64,000 bases of DNA from Haloplanus salinus (GTDB lineage Archaea > Halobacteriota > Halobacteria > Halobacteriales > Haloferacaceae). Location: positions 2,112,113 to 2,176,112 of the forward strand of contig NZ_QPHM01000001.1 in NCBI RefSeq assembly GCF_003336245.1. The letters run 5' to 3'. Positions 47,349 through 55,348 of the stretch are shown here, one piece after another. Position 1 is the first letter of the stretch; each line of letters opens with the position of its first letter. Under the pieces are notes generated by a model. That model was not told the DNA's origin. It made no database searches and worked only from the letters and a program-made list of their open reading frames with translations. A program made the position numbers and the translations under genes.

Positions 47349-47966
47349 CTACTGCTCCGCCCAGAACCGTCCACCGAGGGTGAACGCCCCGAGGAAGACG
47401 ACGAGCAACTGGAACCCCGAACGGACCACCGGGAAGATTCGTTCGACGTTCTCCGGCTCCGCCCCGCGCGTCGGGTCGACTCCCGTCCAGTAGTGGGTGT
47501 TCTCGGTCGTCCGCTGGGGATCGGCCGACAGGTCCACGAACGTCTGGACGACGCCGCGCTGATTGGAGAGCAGGAGTTCGCCGTCGACGGTGAAAAAGCG
47601 GTCGTAGAAGGGGTAGAAGACGTTGACACCGTTGGTCATCAGGTCGGGGAGGATGCCGCCGATCGAAAGCGCCGCGAGCGCGACCCACGCCACCCGGACG
47701 CCGCGTACCCCCCACCGGCCGAGGAGCCACGAGGCGGGTCTGAGCCGCGTATCGTAGGCGAGAACGGCGCCGGCGCCGACGGGAAGGACGAGCGTGTGCA
47801 ACAGCGCCCGGTGGGTCCCCTGCAGGTAGAGACCGGCGAACGTGTCCACGTCCGGAACGGCGGTGGCCGCGAGGACGACGGCGACGGACCGCCGGTCGAA
47901 CTCGTCGCCCAAGAGAGCGGCGGCGACGACGGCACCGACGGCGAGGTGAACGACCGTCGAGGGCAT
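47349..47966 (-). CDS. YdjM/DUF457-like membrane-bound metal hydrolase
   Basis: The 205-residue protein starts MPSTVVHLAVGAVVAAALLG, with the conserved His of the family, then VPDVDTFAGLYLQGTHRALLHT, where Asp and two His likely bind a metal. It has four or five helices. Function unknown; related to YdjM-type putative hydrolases. The 169 bases between the cryptochrome start and this gene hold nothing I can support. Confidence 0.78.
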   Translation of the reverse strand: MPSTVVHLAVGAVVAAALLGDEFDRRSVAVVLAATAVPDVDTFAGLYLQGTHRALLHTLVLPVGAGAVLAYDTRLRPASWLLGRWGVRGVRVAWVALAALSIGGILPDLMTNGVNVFYPFYDRFFTVDGELLLSNQRGVVQTFVDLSADPQRTTENTHYWTGVDPTRGAEPENVERIFPVVRSGFQLLVVFLGAFTLGGRFWAEQ

Positions 47967-47982
47967 AGCGGACGGTTGGCGG

Positions 47983-48765
47983 TCAGCGGCTTGAATCTCT
48001 CGGCTTCCGCGACACCGTCACCGACCCGAGCGAGGTGAAGCGCGCCTCGACGGTGTCGCCCGGTTCGAGCGGCACGAGTTCGGTGAGCGACCCCGTCGAG
48101 ACGAGATCGCCGGCGGCCAGCCGTTCCCCGCGCTCCGCGAGCGCCCCGGCCAACCACGCGACGACGCGGGCGGGCGAGCCGAGTACGTCGGCGCCGACGC
48201 CGGTCGCCACCCGCTCGCCGTTCCGGCGGACGACGACGCCTTCGAGCGGGAGGTCGACGGCCGTGGGGTCGGCGATCCGGTCACCGTGGACCACCCGCGC
48301 CGCGAGGGTGTCGTCCGCGACGGCGCTCCCGGCCGTCAGCTCCCACCCTGCGACCCGCGAATCGACGACCTCGATTACGGGGACGACGGCACCGATCGCC
48401 GCCAGCGCGTCCACCGGCGTCGCCGGCGGATCGAGCGGCTCGGACAGCCTGACAGCCAGTTCCGGTTCGACCTTCGGGTCGATCAGGTCGTCGTCGAGCC
48501 GCCCCTCCCCGCGAACGGTGTCGGCGAGGATGCGACCGTAGGCGGGGTCGTCGACGCCCAGTTCCTCCCGGATCGCCGCCGACGTGAATCCGACCTTGTA
48601 GCCGACCGGCGGCCCCTCGTCGGCCTCGCGGCGGTCGGTCACGGCGCGCTGGACCGCGTAACCGTCCGCGAGGTCGAGGTCCGGGAGCGTCGCCGCGTCG
48701 AGTGGATCGCTACGTCCGTAGGCGTCGTACAGTCGGTCCGCGAGAGCGTCGAGGGAGTCGGCCAT
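47983..48765 (-). CDS. 2-keto-4-pentenoate hydratase/fumarylacetoacetase-like enzyme
   Basis: The 260-residue protein begins with an all-alpha N-terminal part (LADRLYDAYGRSDPLDA) and then VGYKVGFTSAAIREELGVDDP. The metal-binding segment KVEPELAVRL holds the acidic residues of the hydratase/decarboxylase (MhpD/HpcG) family. AIGAVVPVIEVVDSRV is also typical. It should act on dienoate or keto-acid intermediates of aromatic degradation, but the pathway genes are not nearby. ATG 48765 was used in preference to a 22-residue upstream extension. Confidence 0.83.
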   Translation of the reverse strand: MADSLDALADRLYDAYGRSDPLDAATLPDLDLADGYAVQRAVTDRREADEGPPVGYKVGFTSAAIREELGVDDPAYGRILADTVRGEGRLDDDLIDPKVEPELAVRLSEPLDPPATPVDALAAIGAVVPVIEVVDSRVAGWELTAGSAVADDTLAARVVHGDRIADPTAVDLPLEGVVVRRNGERVATGVGADVLGSPARVVAWLAGALAERGERLAAGDLVSTGSLTELVPLEPGDTVEARFTSLGSVTVSRKPRDSSR

Positions 48766-48872
48766 CGGTTCCGTCTGGGATCCGCGGCACCTAAAGTCCG
48801 GCCCCCCGAGTCGGTAGCCTTTTGCGCTCACCGTTCGCCCATCCGATATGGTGTGGTCCCAGAGTCGGTGGG

Positions 48873-49586
48873 GTGACGGATGAGCGACGACCCCCGCGAC
48901 GAACTCGCCGACGCATCGCCGGCGAGATCACGCTCAGTTCGAATCCCGGCGCGACGCTCCGGAAGTGGCGCACCGACTTCGACGTCTCACAGACGGAACT
49001 CGCCGACCGGCTGGACGTCTCCTCCTCCGTCATCTCGGACTACGAGAGCGGCCGTCGGGAGAGCCCCGGCATCGGCGTCGTCAGCCGCATCGTCCGCGCG
49101 CTGCTCGACATCGACGAGTCCCGTGGCGGCGGCCGGATCCGTCAGTACGCCCGCGTCATCTCCGCGGGCTTCGAGAGCGACATCGTCCAGGACCTCCGCG
49201 AGTACTCGACCTCGATCCCCCTCGAACGATTCTACGAGGTGATGGACGCGACCGAGGTGGTCGCCGGCGACCGCGACCACGTCAGCGGCCACACGGTCAT
49301 CAACAGCATCGAGGCGATCAAGCGCCTGCCCAGCGAGGAGTTCTACCGTCTCTACGGGCAGAGTACGAACCGTGCGCTCGTCTTCACCGACGTGACGCGC
49401 GGGGAATCGCCGCTGGTCGCCCTCCGAGTGGTGAACCCGACGCCGAACGCCGTCGTCCTGCACGGACTTGAAGCGGACGAGCTATGGGAACACGCGGCGG
49501 CGCTGGCCCGGGTCGACGGCTTCGCGCTCGCCGTTTCGACCTGTGATCTGGACGCGGCGCTCGCGAAACTCCGCGAACTGCCTTAG
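48873..49586 (+). pseudogene. HTH (XRE-like) transcriptional regulator with probable 5' frameshift
   Basis: Residues from about 30 form a clean helix-turn-helix (LRKWRTDFDVSQTELADRLDVSSSVISDYESGRR, in parts), then a conserved C-terminal domain with RLYGQSTNRALVFTDVTRGESPLVALRVV (in parts). The in-frame start is GTG 48873, giving an odd Arg/Pro-rich lead-in. A better start, ATG 48880 (SDDPRDELA), is one frame off; one extra C at 48908-48909 would join it as DELARRIAGEITL. The reading suggests a single-base deletion. The gene may still be expressed from the GTG. It is convergent with hmgB (TTAG interlock). Confidence 0.7.
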
Positions 49587-50920
49587 TCGACGTACTCGTA
49601 CTTGCGCTCGTTCATCCGGCCCCAACCGGTGAAGACGAACTCGTCGCTCGGCACCGTGAACTCCTCTAACTCCCGTTCTTTCTCGTGGTTGTGGGCGTCG
49701 TGGACGCGACCGTACTCCTCGAAGCTCAGGTCGTAGCGGCGGGAGAGCTGTTCGTCGATGTCGAACGCCGCCACCTCGTCGCGCCAGCCGTCGACGACGG
49801 TCTCGGAGTGGATCTCCGCCTGCGCGCCCGAGCCGTAGGAGCCGACGAGGAGTCTCTCGCCGGAGAGCGCCCGCCCCGTCTCGGCTGCGGCCTTGAGCGC
49901 GCTCGCCCGCGCGACGTGTACCGAACCGGTGTACCAGTTGCCGACCCGCCGCGAGAGCGTGAGCGTCGGATCGATGGCTCGCGCGTACCAGTCGTTGTAC
50001 GTGTCGGTCCCCTTCAACTCGTCCATATACTCCCGGATGGCGTCCTCGTAGGCGTCCCAGTCCGCGTACGCCTCCTCCCGTGGCTGGCGACCGATTTCGT
50101 CCGCGAGGCCGTCCTCGATTTCGGTGTCGCGGGTCATGTGTCGGAAGCCGAGCAGCGCGGCCTTGCGGACCATCCCCGGGAACGGCGTGTGGAAGGGGAA
50201 GTACGCGTAGTCGTCGGGGTGGGTGCGGCCGGCGACCGACTCGAAATCGGTCAGCGCCTCGCGCATCCGCGCGAGATACACCTGGACGGAGCGCTTGCCG
50301 TCGACGCTCGGGAACTGCTGGTTGGGCTTGAGAAAGTCCGTCTCGTCGGCGCTGCCGTACCCCTGTTCGGTCGAGAGTTCGACGACGCTCGGCTCCTCCG
50401 AGACCAACATGGCGACGGCGCCCGCGCCCTGCGTGGCCTCGCCGGGGTCGCCGCGGGCGTAGAGCGCGGTGTCGGTGGCGATCACCAGCGCCGACCGGCC
50501 GCGATGTCGTCCCGCCTTGATCCAGTTGTAGGCGTCGTCGATGCTCTGGGTGCCGGCGACGCAGGCGAACTTGCGCTCGCCCTTGTTGGCGTGGTGGAAG
50601 TCGCCGTCGTACACCTCCTCCAGACAGCCGGCGATGTAGGTGGAGACGGGTTTGGAGTTGTCGAAGGCGCTCTCGGTGGCCACGTCGATGCGCCCGATGT
50701 CGTCGGGCGAGAGGCCCTTGCGGTCCATCAGCCGCTTGGCCGCGTTCGCCCCCATCGTCACGATATCTTCGTAGGTGTCGGGAAAGGACGAGGCCTCCAG
50801 CCCCAGCCCCTTCGTGTACTTCTCCGGGGCCTCGTCTTTGGCCGGTGCGAACGTCTCCGCCAAGTCGAGTTTGAGCTTGCCCGTCCGGATCTCGATTGCG
50901 TCGATGCCGACGGCGGTCAT
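49583..50920 (-). CDS. hmgB: Hydroxymethylglutaryl-CoA synthase
   Basis: The 445-residue HMG-CoA synthase condenses acetyl-CoA with acetoacetyl-CoA for the mevalonate pathway to archaeal lipids and carotenoids. The catalytic Glu region is in VATESAFDNSKP, the acyl-Cys is in KFACVAGTQSID, and the His is in YFPFHTPFPGMVRKA. C-terminal GSYGSGAQAEIHSE is the fold-closing motif. The ATG at 50920 is set by a TATA element 26 bases upstream; the longer frame lies in the repeat-rich region upstream. Confidence 0.95.
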   Translation of the reverse strand: MTAVGIDAIEIRTGKLKLDLAETFAPAKDEAPEKYTKGLGLEASSFPDTYEDIVTMGANAAKRLMDRKGLSPDDIGRIDVATESAFDNSKPVSTYIAGCLEEVYDGDFHHANKGERKFACVAGTQSIDDAYNWIKAGRHRGRSALVIATDTALYARGDPGEATQGAGAVAMLVSEEPSVVELSTEQGYGSADETDFLKPNQQFPSVDGKRSVQVYLARMREALTDFESVAGRTHPDDYAYFPFHTPFPGMVRKAALLGFRHMTRDTEIEDGLADEIGRQPREEAYADWDAYEDAIREYMDELKGTDTYNDWYARAIDPTLTLSRRVGNWYTGSVHVARASALKAAAETGRALSGERLLVGSYGSGAQAEIHSETVVDGWRDEVAAFDIDEQLSRRYDLSFEEYGRVHDAHNHEKERELEEFTVPSDEFVFTGWGRMNERKYEYVD

Positions 50921-50941
50921 GCTGCCACCTTCAGCGAGACG

Positions 50942-50951
50942 GCATATGGGT
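50942..50951 (-). promoter_or_regulatory. TATA element of hmgB
   Basis: On the minus strand ACCCATATGC is centred 26 bases before the hmgB ATG. Confidence 0.45.
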
Positions 50952-51035
50952 TTGTCGATGCTCGATACGTCAGGCGTCGAATGTGGTTTCGGCGGGAGCG
51001 AGGCCGACCGGCAGGAGGCCTCGTGGTGAAACGGC

Positions 51036-51050
51036 GAGCGAAGCGAGCCG
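51036..51050. repeat. GAGCGAAGCGAGCCG repeat, copy 1
   Basis: A perfect 15-base match recurs at 51107-51121, in slightly diverged flanks. Similar short GC-rich intergenic words occur widely in haloarchaea. It sits in the gene-free stretch between hmgB and the small membrane pseudogene. Confidence 0.7.
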
Positions 51051-51106
51051 TGGAGCAGGAGCGAGGTCGAGGGAGCGTAGGGACCGAGGCCTCGAACCGG
51101 AGCGGT

Positions 51107-51121
51107 GAGCGAAGCGAGCCG
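51107..51121. repeat. GAGCGAAGCGAGCCG repeat, copy 2
   Basis: The second copy of the 15-base word, 57 bases after copy 1. Confidence 0.7.
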
Positions 51122-51162
51122 CGGAGGGACGGCGGGTTTGAGCGTAGCGACCGGAGCCTCGC

Positions 51163-51418
51163 TCACAGCCCGCCCTGTCCACCCCGGAATCCGACCGAGC
51201 GGTCAACGTCGGATGGCAGGAGCGTGCCCGCGGCGTGCTCGCGGCGGACGAGCCACGTCAGACCGAAACCGATAGCCAGCCCGAACGCGACCATCGTGGC
51301 CATCACGCGGGTGGCGGTCGGGCCGGTCCAGAGCATCCAGCCGACGAAGGTGTACCCCACGGGGCGGCGAGGGCGCTGGGGCGAGGAGGAGGGCGACGAG
51401 GCGAGCCGTCGGGCTCAT
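51163..51418 (-). pseudogene. Small two-helix membrane protein with likely frameshift
   Basis: Two frames encode consecutive parts of one plausible protein. From ATG 51418 the frame reads SPTARLVALLLAPAPSPP; the other reads GYTFVGWMLWTGPTATRVMATMVAFGLAIGFGLTWLV (in parts) and ends VGFRGGQGGL. One G too many in the + strand GGGG run at 51361-51364 separates them, and deleting it gives an 84-residue protein. Alternatively translation begins at GTG 51360 and gives a 65-residue version. Confidence 0.5.
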
Positions 51419-51440
51419 GCAGGCTCTTCGCCCCGCCACG

Positions 51441-51946
51441 TCACGTCGGTGTGGCTGGCACGACGGCCGCGGGCGGCGCCGGCGTCGGCGTCGGCGTCGG
51501 CGTGGCGGCGATCCGTCGTCCCCGGAAGAGGACCGTGTTCGAGGGGTCGTGGACTAGGAGAACTTCGACCCGGTCGCCGACGGCGTACGGGACACCCCCG
51601 TCGAGCCGCCACTCGTCGCCGGCGTCGAAGGTGGCGTCCGCGCCGTAGCCGCCGTCGGCCGCGAAGTCGTACCGCTCCTCGACCCCGCCGTATCGGACGA
51701 CGACGGTCAGGTCGTCACCCGGGAGGCCGTCACCGCTCAGTGTGTAAGCGCCAGCGTGCTGTCGGTCACCGTCGCCCTGACGTCGACTGCGGGGCTGTCG
51801 TCGGGTTCGATGGTGCCCAACACGACGTAGCCGACGCTGCTCACGAGGATCACAACGATGGCGAGCAGCAACACGGTGGCGACGGCTTCCGACTGACCCC
51901 GGCTCACACCTCCGACGACGGTGTCCGCCCAGTTAACCGTCCCCAC
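51441..51946 (-). pseudogene. Type IV pilin-like gene broken by a frameshift
   Basis: The first frame (GTG 51946) encodes a prepilin-like N-terminus with RGQS cleavage site and H-domain (EAVATVLLLAIVVILVSSVGYVV) but stops at 51737 after VTDSTLALTH. Reading on in another frame gives a continuous pilin ectodomain with no stop for about 98 codons: YTLSGDGLPGDDLTVVVRYGG, then GDRVEVLLVHDPSNTVLF and a Thr/Pro tail. One base missing near 51737-51745 rejoins them into 168 residues. It is divergent from the gene at 52007. Confidence 0.75.
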
Positions 51947-51974
51947 TATTCCCCGTGAGATTTTGGCGACAAGG

Positions 51975-51984
51975 CTTTTTTATC
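51975..51984 (+). promoter_or_regulatory. TATA element of the Ig-like surface protein gene
   Basis: CTTTTTTATC is centred about 28 bases before the ATG at 52007. The same AT-rich stretch may also serve the divergent pilin. Confidence 0.55.
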
Positions 51985-52006
51985 CGCTCGACCGCTCTTC
52001 GGCACG

Positions 52007-53686
52007 ATGGGATTTCGCGACGCGAACCGGGGCCAAGCCATCCAGGTCGGTGCGATCCTTCTCTTCGGCATTCTGATCCTCGGGCTCTCCATCTATCAGG
52101 CGAGCGTCGTCCCCCAACAGAACTCGCGCGTCGAGTTCAACACGTACCAGGAGGCGACCGACGACATGGTGTCGGTCCGGGACGACGTGGTGACCGCGGG
52201 GACCGAAGGGACGGCCGCGAGCACGACGGTCGAGACCGGTGCGACGTATCCGGCCCGCTCGATCTTCGTCAACCCCGGTGTGCCGTCGGGGACGGTCTCG
52301 ACGGCGTCGGCGCCGAACGTCACCCTCAGCGGCGTTCGCCCCGTCGATAGCGAGGCCAGCAACACCCGGACGTTCTGGAATCAAACGTCCGGCACCTACG
52401 AGACCAACCGTGTGACGTTCACGCCGTCGTACAACGAGTTCGACGGCTCGCCGGTCGCCATCGCCGGGCAGGGGGTCTATCGGTTCCCGGACGGCCGCGT
52501 GCTCCCGATATCGGCAGGATCGACGATCAGCGGGAATCGGATCACGCTCGTGACGGTTCGCGGTGATCTCGGTGCCTCCGGTCGCTCCGTCTCCGTGACG
52601 GCCGATCCGGTCTCGACGGCGACGCGGACCGTCGTCGTCACCGGCACCGGAACGAGCTTCAACGTGACCGTCCCCACGCCCATCCCGGCGTCGGCGTGGA
52701 ACGACACCGTCGCGCCGGACGTGGTGGCGAACCCGAACGTCCGGACGACGACGCCGGTCGGCGACGACAGCGTGCGGATCACCTTCGACGGGAGCCGGCA
52801 GTACGAACTTCGCCTGGCCGCGGTGGAACTCCGGGCGCAGTCGGATTCGAACGCTGTCCAGCAGCCCGACGGGTCGTATCTGCTCGGGCTCACGGGGAAC
52901 GAGACGATCAGCACGAACGGGACCAGCCCGGTCGCGGTCGAGGTTCGGGACCGCTACAACAATCCGGTCAGCGGGGCCGACGTGACGTTCACCGTCACCG
53001 GCGGCGACGCGACCTTCGCCGGCGGCGGTACGGGGCGAGTCGTCACCACCGACGGTAGCGGCCGCGCGCCGGTCGCCCTCCGTCCCAACGGCGCCGGAAC
53101 GATCACCGTCGAGGCGAAACGCGATCTGAACGGGAACGGAACCATCGAGTCGTACGAGCGCACGCGGTTCGCCATCACGGCGACGGACGGGTCGAACGAC
53201 GACGGGGGGGCAGAGAATATCAATCCCGCTGAAGAGGGTGACGTGATCCTGGTTCGTGGTGTCGCGAATGACCGCGCCATCGAAATAGATTTCAACAACA
53301 CGGCCGATGAAACGCGGACCATAACCGAGGCCCGCCTCTCGTTTTATTACGTCAACGAACAGGGTAACAGCCAACGGAGTGCACCTGACGTATTCAACTT
53401 TGGCAACACCGATTTCAATATTCCAGGGCAACTCAAACCTCTTAACGATCAGGAACAGGTCCCCACCGGAACGCCGGACGGACCTGAACTCACGATAACG
53501 ACTGAGGGCGGCGACCCACCCGAACGCGAGGATTTCTTCGTCCTCACCGTCGTCTTCGAAGAGACTGGCGACACGAGCACATATTTCATTACGCTCGAAG
53601 GATCAGGACCCGGTAACGGGAACAACAACGGAAATAACGGGAGTGGCCAGGGACCGGACGGGACCGGACCACCGGGACAGAACTGA
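52007..53686 (+). CDS. Secreted surface protein with pilin-like N-terminus and Ig-like domain
   Basis: The 559-residue protein begins with RDANRGQAIQVGAILLFGILILG, which looks like a class III (pilin-like) signal peptide and H-domain. The ectodomain is Ser/Thr/Val-rich beta with many N-x-S/T sites. Near residues 300-370 the sequence VEVRDRYNNPVSGADVTFTVTGGDATFAGG (in parts) matches a bacterial Ig-like (Big_1/invasin) domain. The last about 70 codons and the region 53210-53640 are less GC-rich than the rest, and the tail is Gly/Asn-rich (GNGNNNGNNGSG). Likely an adhesin or minor pilin. Confidence 0.75.
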   Translation: MGFRDANRGQAIQVGAILLFGILILGLSIYQASVVPQQNSRVEFNTYQEATDDMVSVRDDVVTAGTEGTAASTTVETGATYPARSIFVNPGVPSGTVSTASAPNVTLSGVRPVDSEASNTRTFWNQTSGTYETNRVTFTPSYNEFDGSPVAIAGQGVYRFPDGRVLPISAGSTISGNRITLVTVRGDLGASGRSVSVTADPVSTATRTVVVTGTGTSFNVTVPTPIPASAWNDTVAPDVVANPNVRTTTPVGDDSVRITFDGSRQYELRLAAVELRAQSDSNAVQQPDGSYLLGLTGNETISTNGTSPVAVEVRDRYNNPVSGADVTFTVTGGDATFAGGGTGRVVTTDGSGRAPVALRPNGAGTITVEAKRDLNGNGTIESYERTRFAITATDGSNDDGGAENINPAEEGDVILVRGVANDRAIEIDFNNTADETRTITEARLSFYYVNEQGNSQRSAPDVFNFGNTDFNIPGQLKPLNDQEQVPTGTPDGPELTITTEGGDPPEREDFFVLTVVFEETGDTSTYFITLEGSGPGNGNNNGNNGSGQGPDGTGPPGQN

Positions 53687-53704
53687 AGCGTCCGCTGATC
53701 TCAT

Positions 53705-53850
53705 TCAGCCCTCGTCCTCTTCGACCACTTCGGGGTCGCCCATCGCACTCTGCAAACTGTCGAGCCCATCGATCCACTCCGAGACCAGCCCGTACTCCAG
53801 GTCCTCGACGGGCGCGATGTCGAGTTCGTCGCCGTCGACGACGTGGCCAC
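53705..53850 (-). pseudogene. Duplicate of the 3' end of the DUF2150 gene
   Basis: About 146 bases match the 3' end of the gene at 54721-55302, with roughly 90% identity by eye. They encode GDELDIAPVEDLEYGLVSEWI and then GLDSLQSAMGDPEVVEEDEG before a stop. No start or upstream part of the gene precedes them; the TumA antitoxin end lies three bases away. The duplicate and the intact gene thus bracket the toxin-antitoxin cassette. Confidence 0.85.
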
Positions 53851-53853
53851 CGG

Positions 53854-54258
53854 CTACGGCGCCGCCGCACCGACGTTCCGATCCGAATCGACAAATGGGA
53901 TATCGATTTCGAGGCCGTCGTAGGCCAGGATCGGTTTCTTCGCCCGCCCGGGACCGCCGCCTTCGAACTCGACGACGCCGATGTCGTGGAGCTCCGAGAG
54001 GTTGCGGTGGACCTGCTTGTAGTCCCGCCCGACCAGCTCGGACGCCTCGCTGATACTCTCCGGGTCGTGTTCGGCGACTGTCTCCAACAGCTCCAGGTTC
54101 TTCGGGCTGAGGAGCCGACTGAGTTCGGCGTACGACCCGAAGTTCAGCGTCGGCTGGTCGTCGTCGATGTCCGTTCCCTCCCGTGCGGCCTCGATACGGC
54201 GGCGCGTCCGTTCGTCGAGGCGGTCGCGTTCGCCGACGGTGACTTTGAGCGTGGGCAT
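53854..54258 (-). CDS. tumA: HTH antitoxin of the TumA (HVO_A0114) family
   Basis: The 134-residue protein has a beta-rich start (TLKVTVGERDRLDERT) and a winged helix (SPKNLELLETVAEHDPESISEASELVGRDYKQVHRNLSEL, in parts), ending with a strand (IGVVEFEGGGPGRAKKP). It is downstream of the TumE-like toxin and on the same strand. Families of this type are haloarchaeal DNA-binding antitoxins paired with TumE. Its C-terminus ends just before the DUF2150 duplicate. Confidence 0.78.
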   Translation of the reverse strand: MPTLKVTVGERDRLDERTRRRIEAAREGTDIDDDQPTLNFGSYAELSRLLSPKNLELLETVAEHDPESISEASELVGRDYKQVHRNLSELHDIGVVEFEGGGPGRAKKPILAYDGLEIDIPFVDSDRNVGAAAP

Positions 54259-54279
54259 GGCGTGACTCCCGGCGGCGTC

Positions 54280-54584
54280 CTACTCCGGCCAGTTCCACGA
54301 AACGGGCGACAGTTCCGTCGCCTCCCGCGTGAACCGGTCGTAGAGCGAGAGCATCCCCGGAAACTCGATGGATTCGACATCGTCCCCGAAATGCCGTTCG
54401 TGACCTTTCGTCCGTTCGTGAGCGTTGTCGTATCGGAGGACGGTGTCGCCCCGACCTCCCCGAGATGGAGGCTGTAGTCCCAACCGCTCGGGTACGCCTC
54501 GGCTTCCGTCCGGCGGATGGTGACGCCGACGACGTAGCCGGCTTCGACAGCCTGCCAGTCGGCGACGGTCGTGTAGGACGCCAT
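54280..54584 (-). pseudogene. tumE: TumE-type toxin (DUF6516), frameshifted
   Basis: The frame from ATG 54584 encodes ASYTTVADWQAVEAGYVVGV and then YPSGWDYSLHLGEVG, after which it loses homology. A second frame takes over with DTVLRYDNAHERTKGHERHF, EFPGMLSLYDRFTREATEL and SPVSWNWPE, the signature of the TumE family. The junction is the C run at 54449-54452 on the + strand; one more base restores a 101-residue toxin. It is probably inactive. The antitoxin downstream is intact. Confidence 0.78.
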
Positions 54585-54720
54585 CGGTGCTTCGATACTC
54601 GCCCCACAATGATACTCCTATGGACCGAAATCCATAGCTAGCTGGAGGAGATCGATCACCGCGAGAATCGGAGACTGCGGGGAGAGCGGCCTATCGTGTA
54701 ACTCGACCGGACGGCGACGC

Positions 54721-55302
54721 TCAGTCCTCGTCTTCCTCGACCACTTCGGGGTCGCTCATCGCACTCTGCAAACTATCGAGCCCGTTGACCCACTCCGACA
54801 CCAGCCCGTACTCCAGGTCCTCGACCAACGCGATGTCGAGTTCGTTGCCGTCGATGATGCGCGTGCCGGCCTGGACGAGGTAGCCGAGCGCGGCGTCTAA
54901 GTCCTCGTTGGCCTCGGCGTCGGCCGCGGCGTGGACGTACTCCTCGACGGTGCCGTCCTCGGCCGGACCGGCGGCGATGAACTCCTCGGCGGCGTAGAAG
55001 ACGCAGACGAGGCTGGTCTGGACGCCGTCGACGAGCATCCGCTTCTCCTCGTCTTCCAGGTCCACGTCGTCGAGGACGATGTCGCGGATGCCGGCCAGTT
55101 CGTCGATAGCTTCCTCCTCGTCGAGGCGCCCGTCGTCGTAGGCGTTGATGATCTTCGCGACGGCGATGGCGGCGTCGTCCTGCAGGTTGAGCAGGAGGCG
55201 TGCCGAATCCTCGTTCTCGGGGTCGAGTTCCTCCTCGGCTACCCGCCCGATCCAGTTCTGCCAGCGGTCTTCCGTGTAGAACGTATCCTCCACGTCGGTC
55301 AT
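54721..55302 (-). CDS. DUF2150 family haloarchaeal protein
   Basis: The acidic 193-residue protein starts MTDVEDTFYTEDRWQNW and has a conserved core (SARLLLNLQDDAAIAVAKII and VDGVQTSLVCVFYAAEEFI), ending EDLEYGLVSEWV and GLDSLQSAMSDPEVVEEDED. From memory this is the DUF2150 family, present in nearly all haloarchaea, with no known function. The 3' end is duplicated at 53705-53850, on the far side of the toxin-antitoxin cassette. 136 bases separate its stop from the TumE start codon. Confidence 0.9.
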   Translation of the reverse strand: MTDVEDTFYTEDRWQNWIGRVAEEELDPENEDSARLLLNLQDDAAIAVAKIINAYDDGRLDEEEAIDELAGIRDIVLDDVDLEDEEKRMLVDGVQTSLVCVFYAAEEFIAAGPAEDGTVEEYVHAAADAEANEDLDAALGYLVQAGTRIIDGNELDIALVEDLEYGLVSEWVNGLDSLQSAMSDPEVVEEDED

Positions 55303-55348
55303 ACTCTGACCGAACGTTCGTGGACTCAAAGACCTTTCCTATGTCCGT

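Noticed and set aside
48880-49242. A separate 120-codon protein starting SDDPRDELADASPARS
   Set aside because: After about ten residues it is Arg/Ser noise; its start fits better as the displaced N-terminus of the HTH regulator.
53705-54607. A 300-codon minus frame joining the DUF2150 duplicate to the toxin region
   Set aside because: Only its last 45 codons resemble a protein; the rest is the wrong frame of tumA and tumE.
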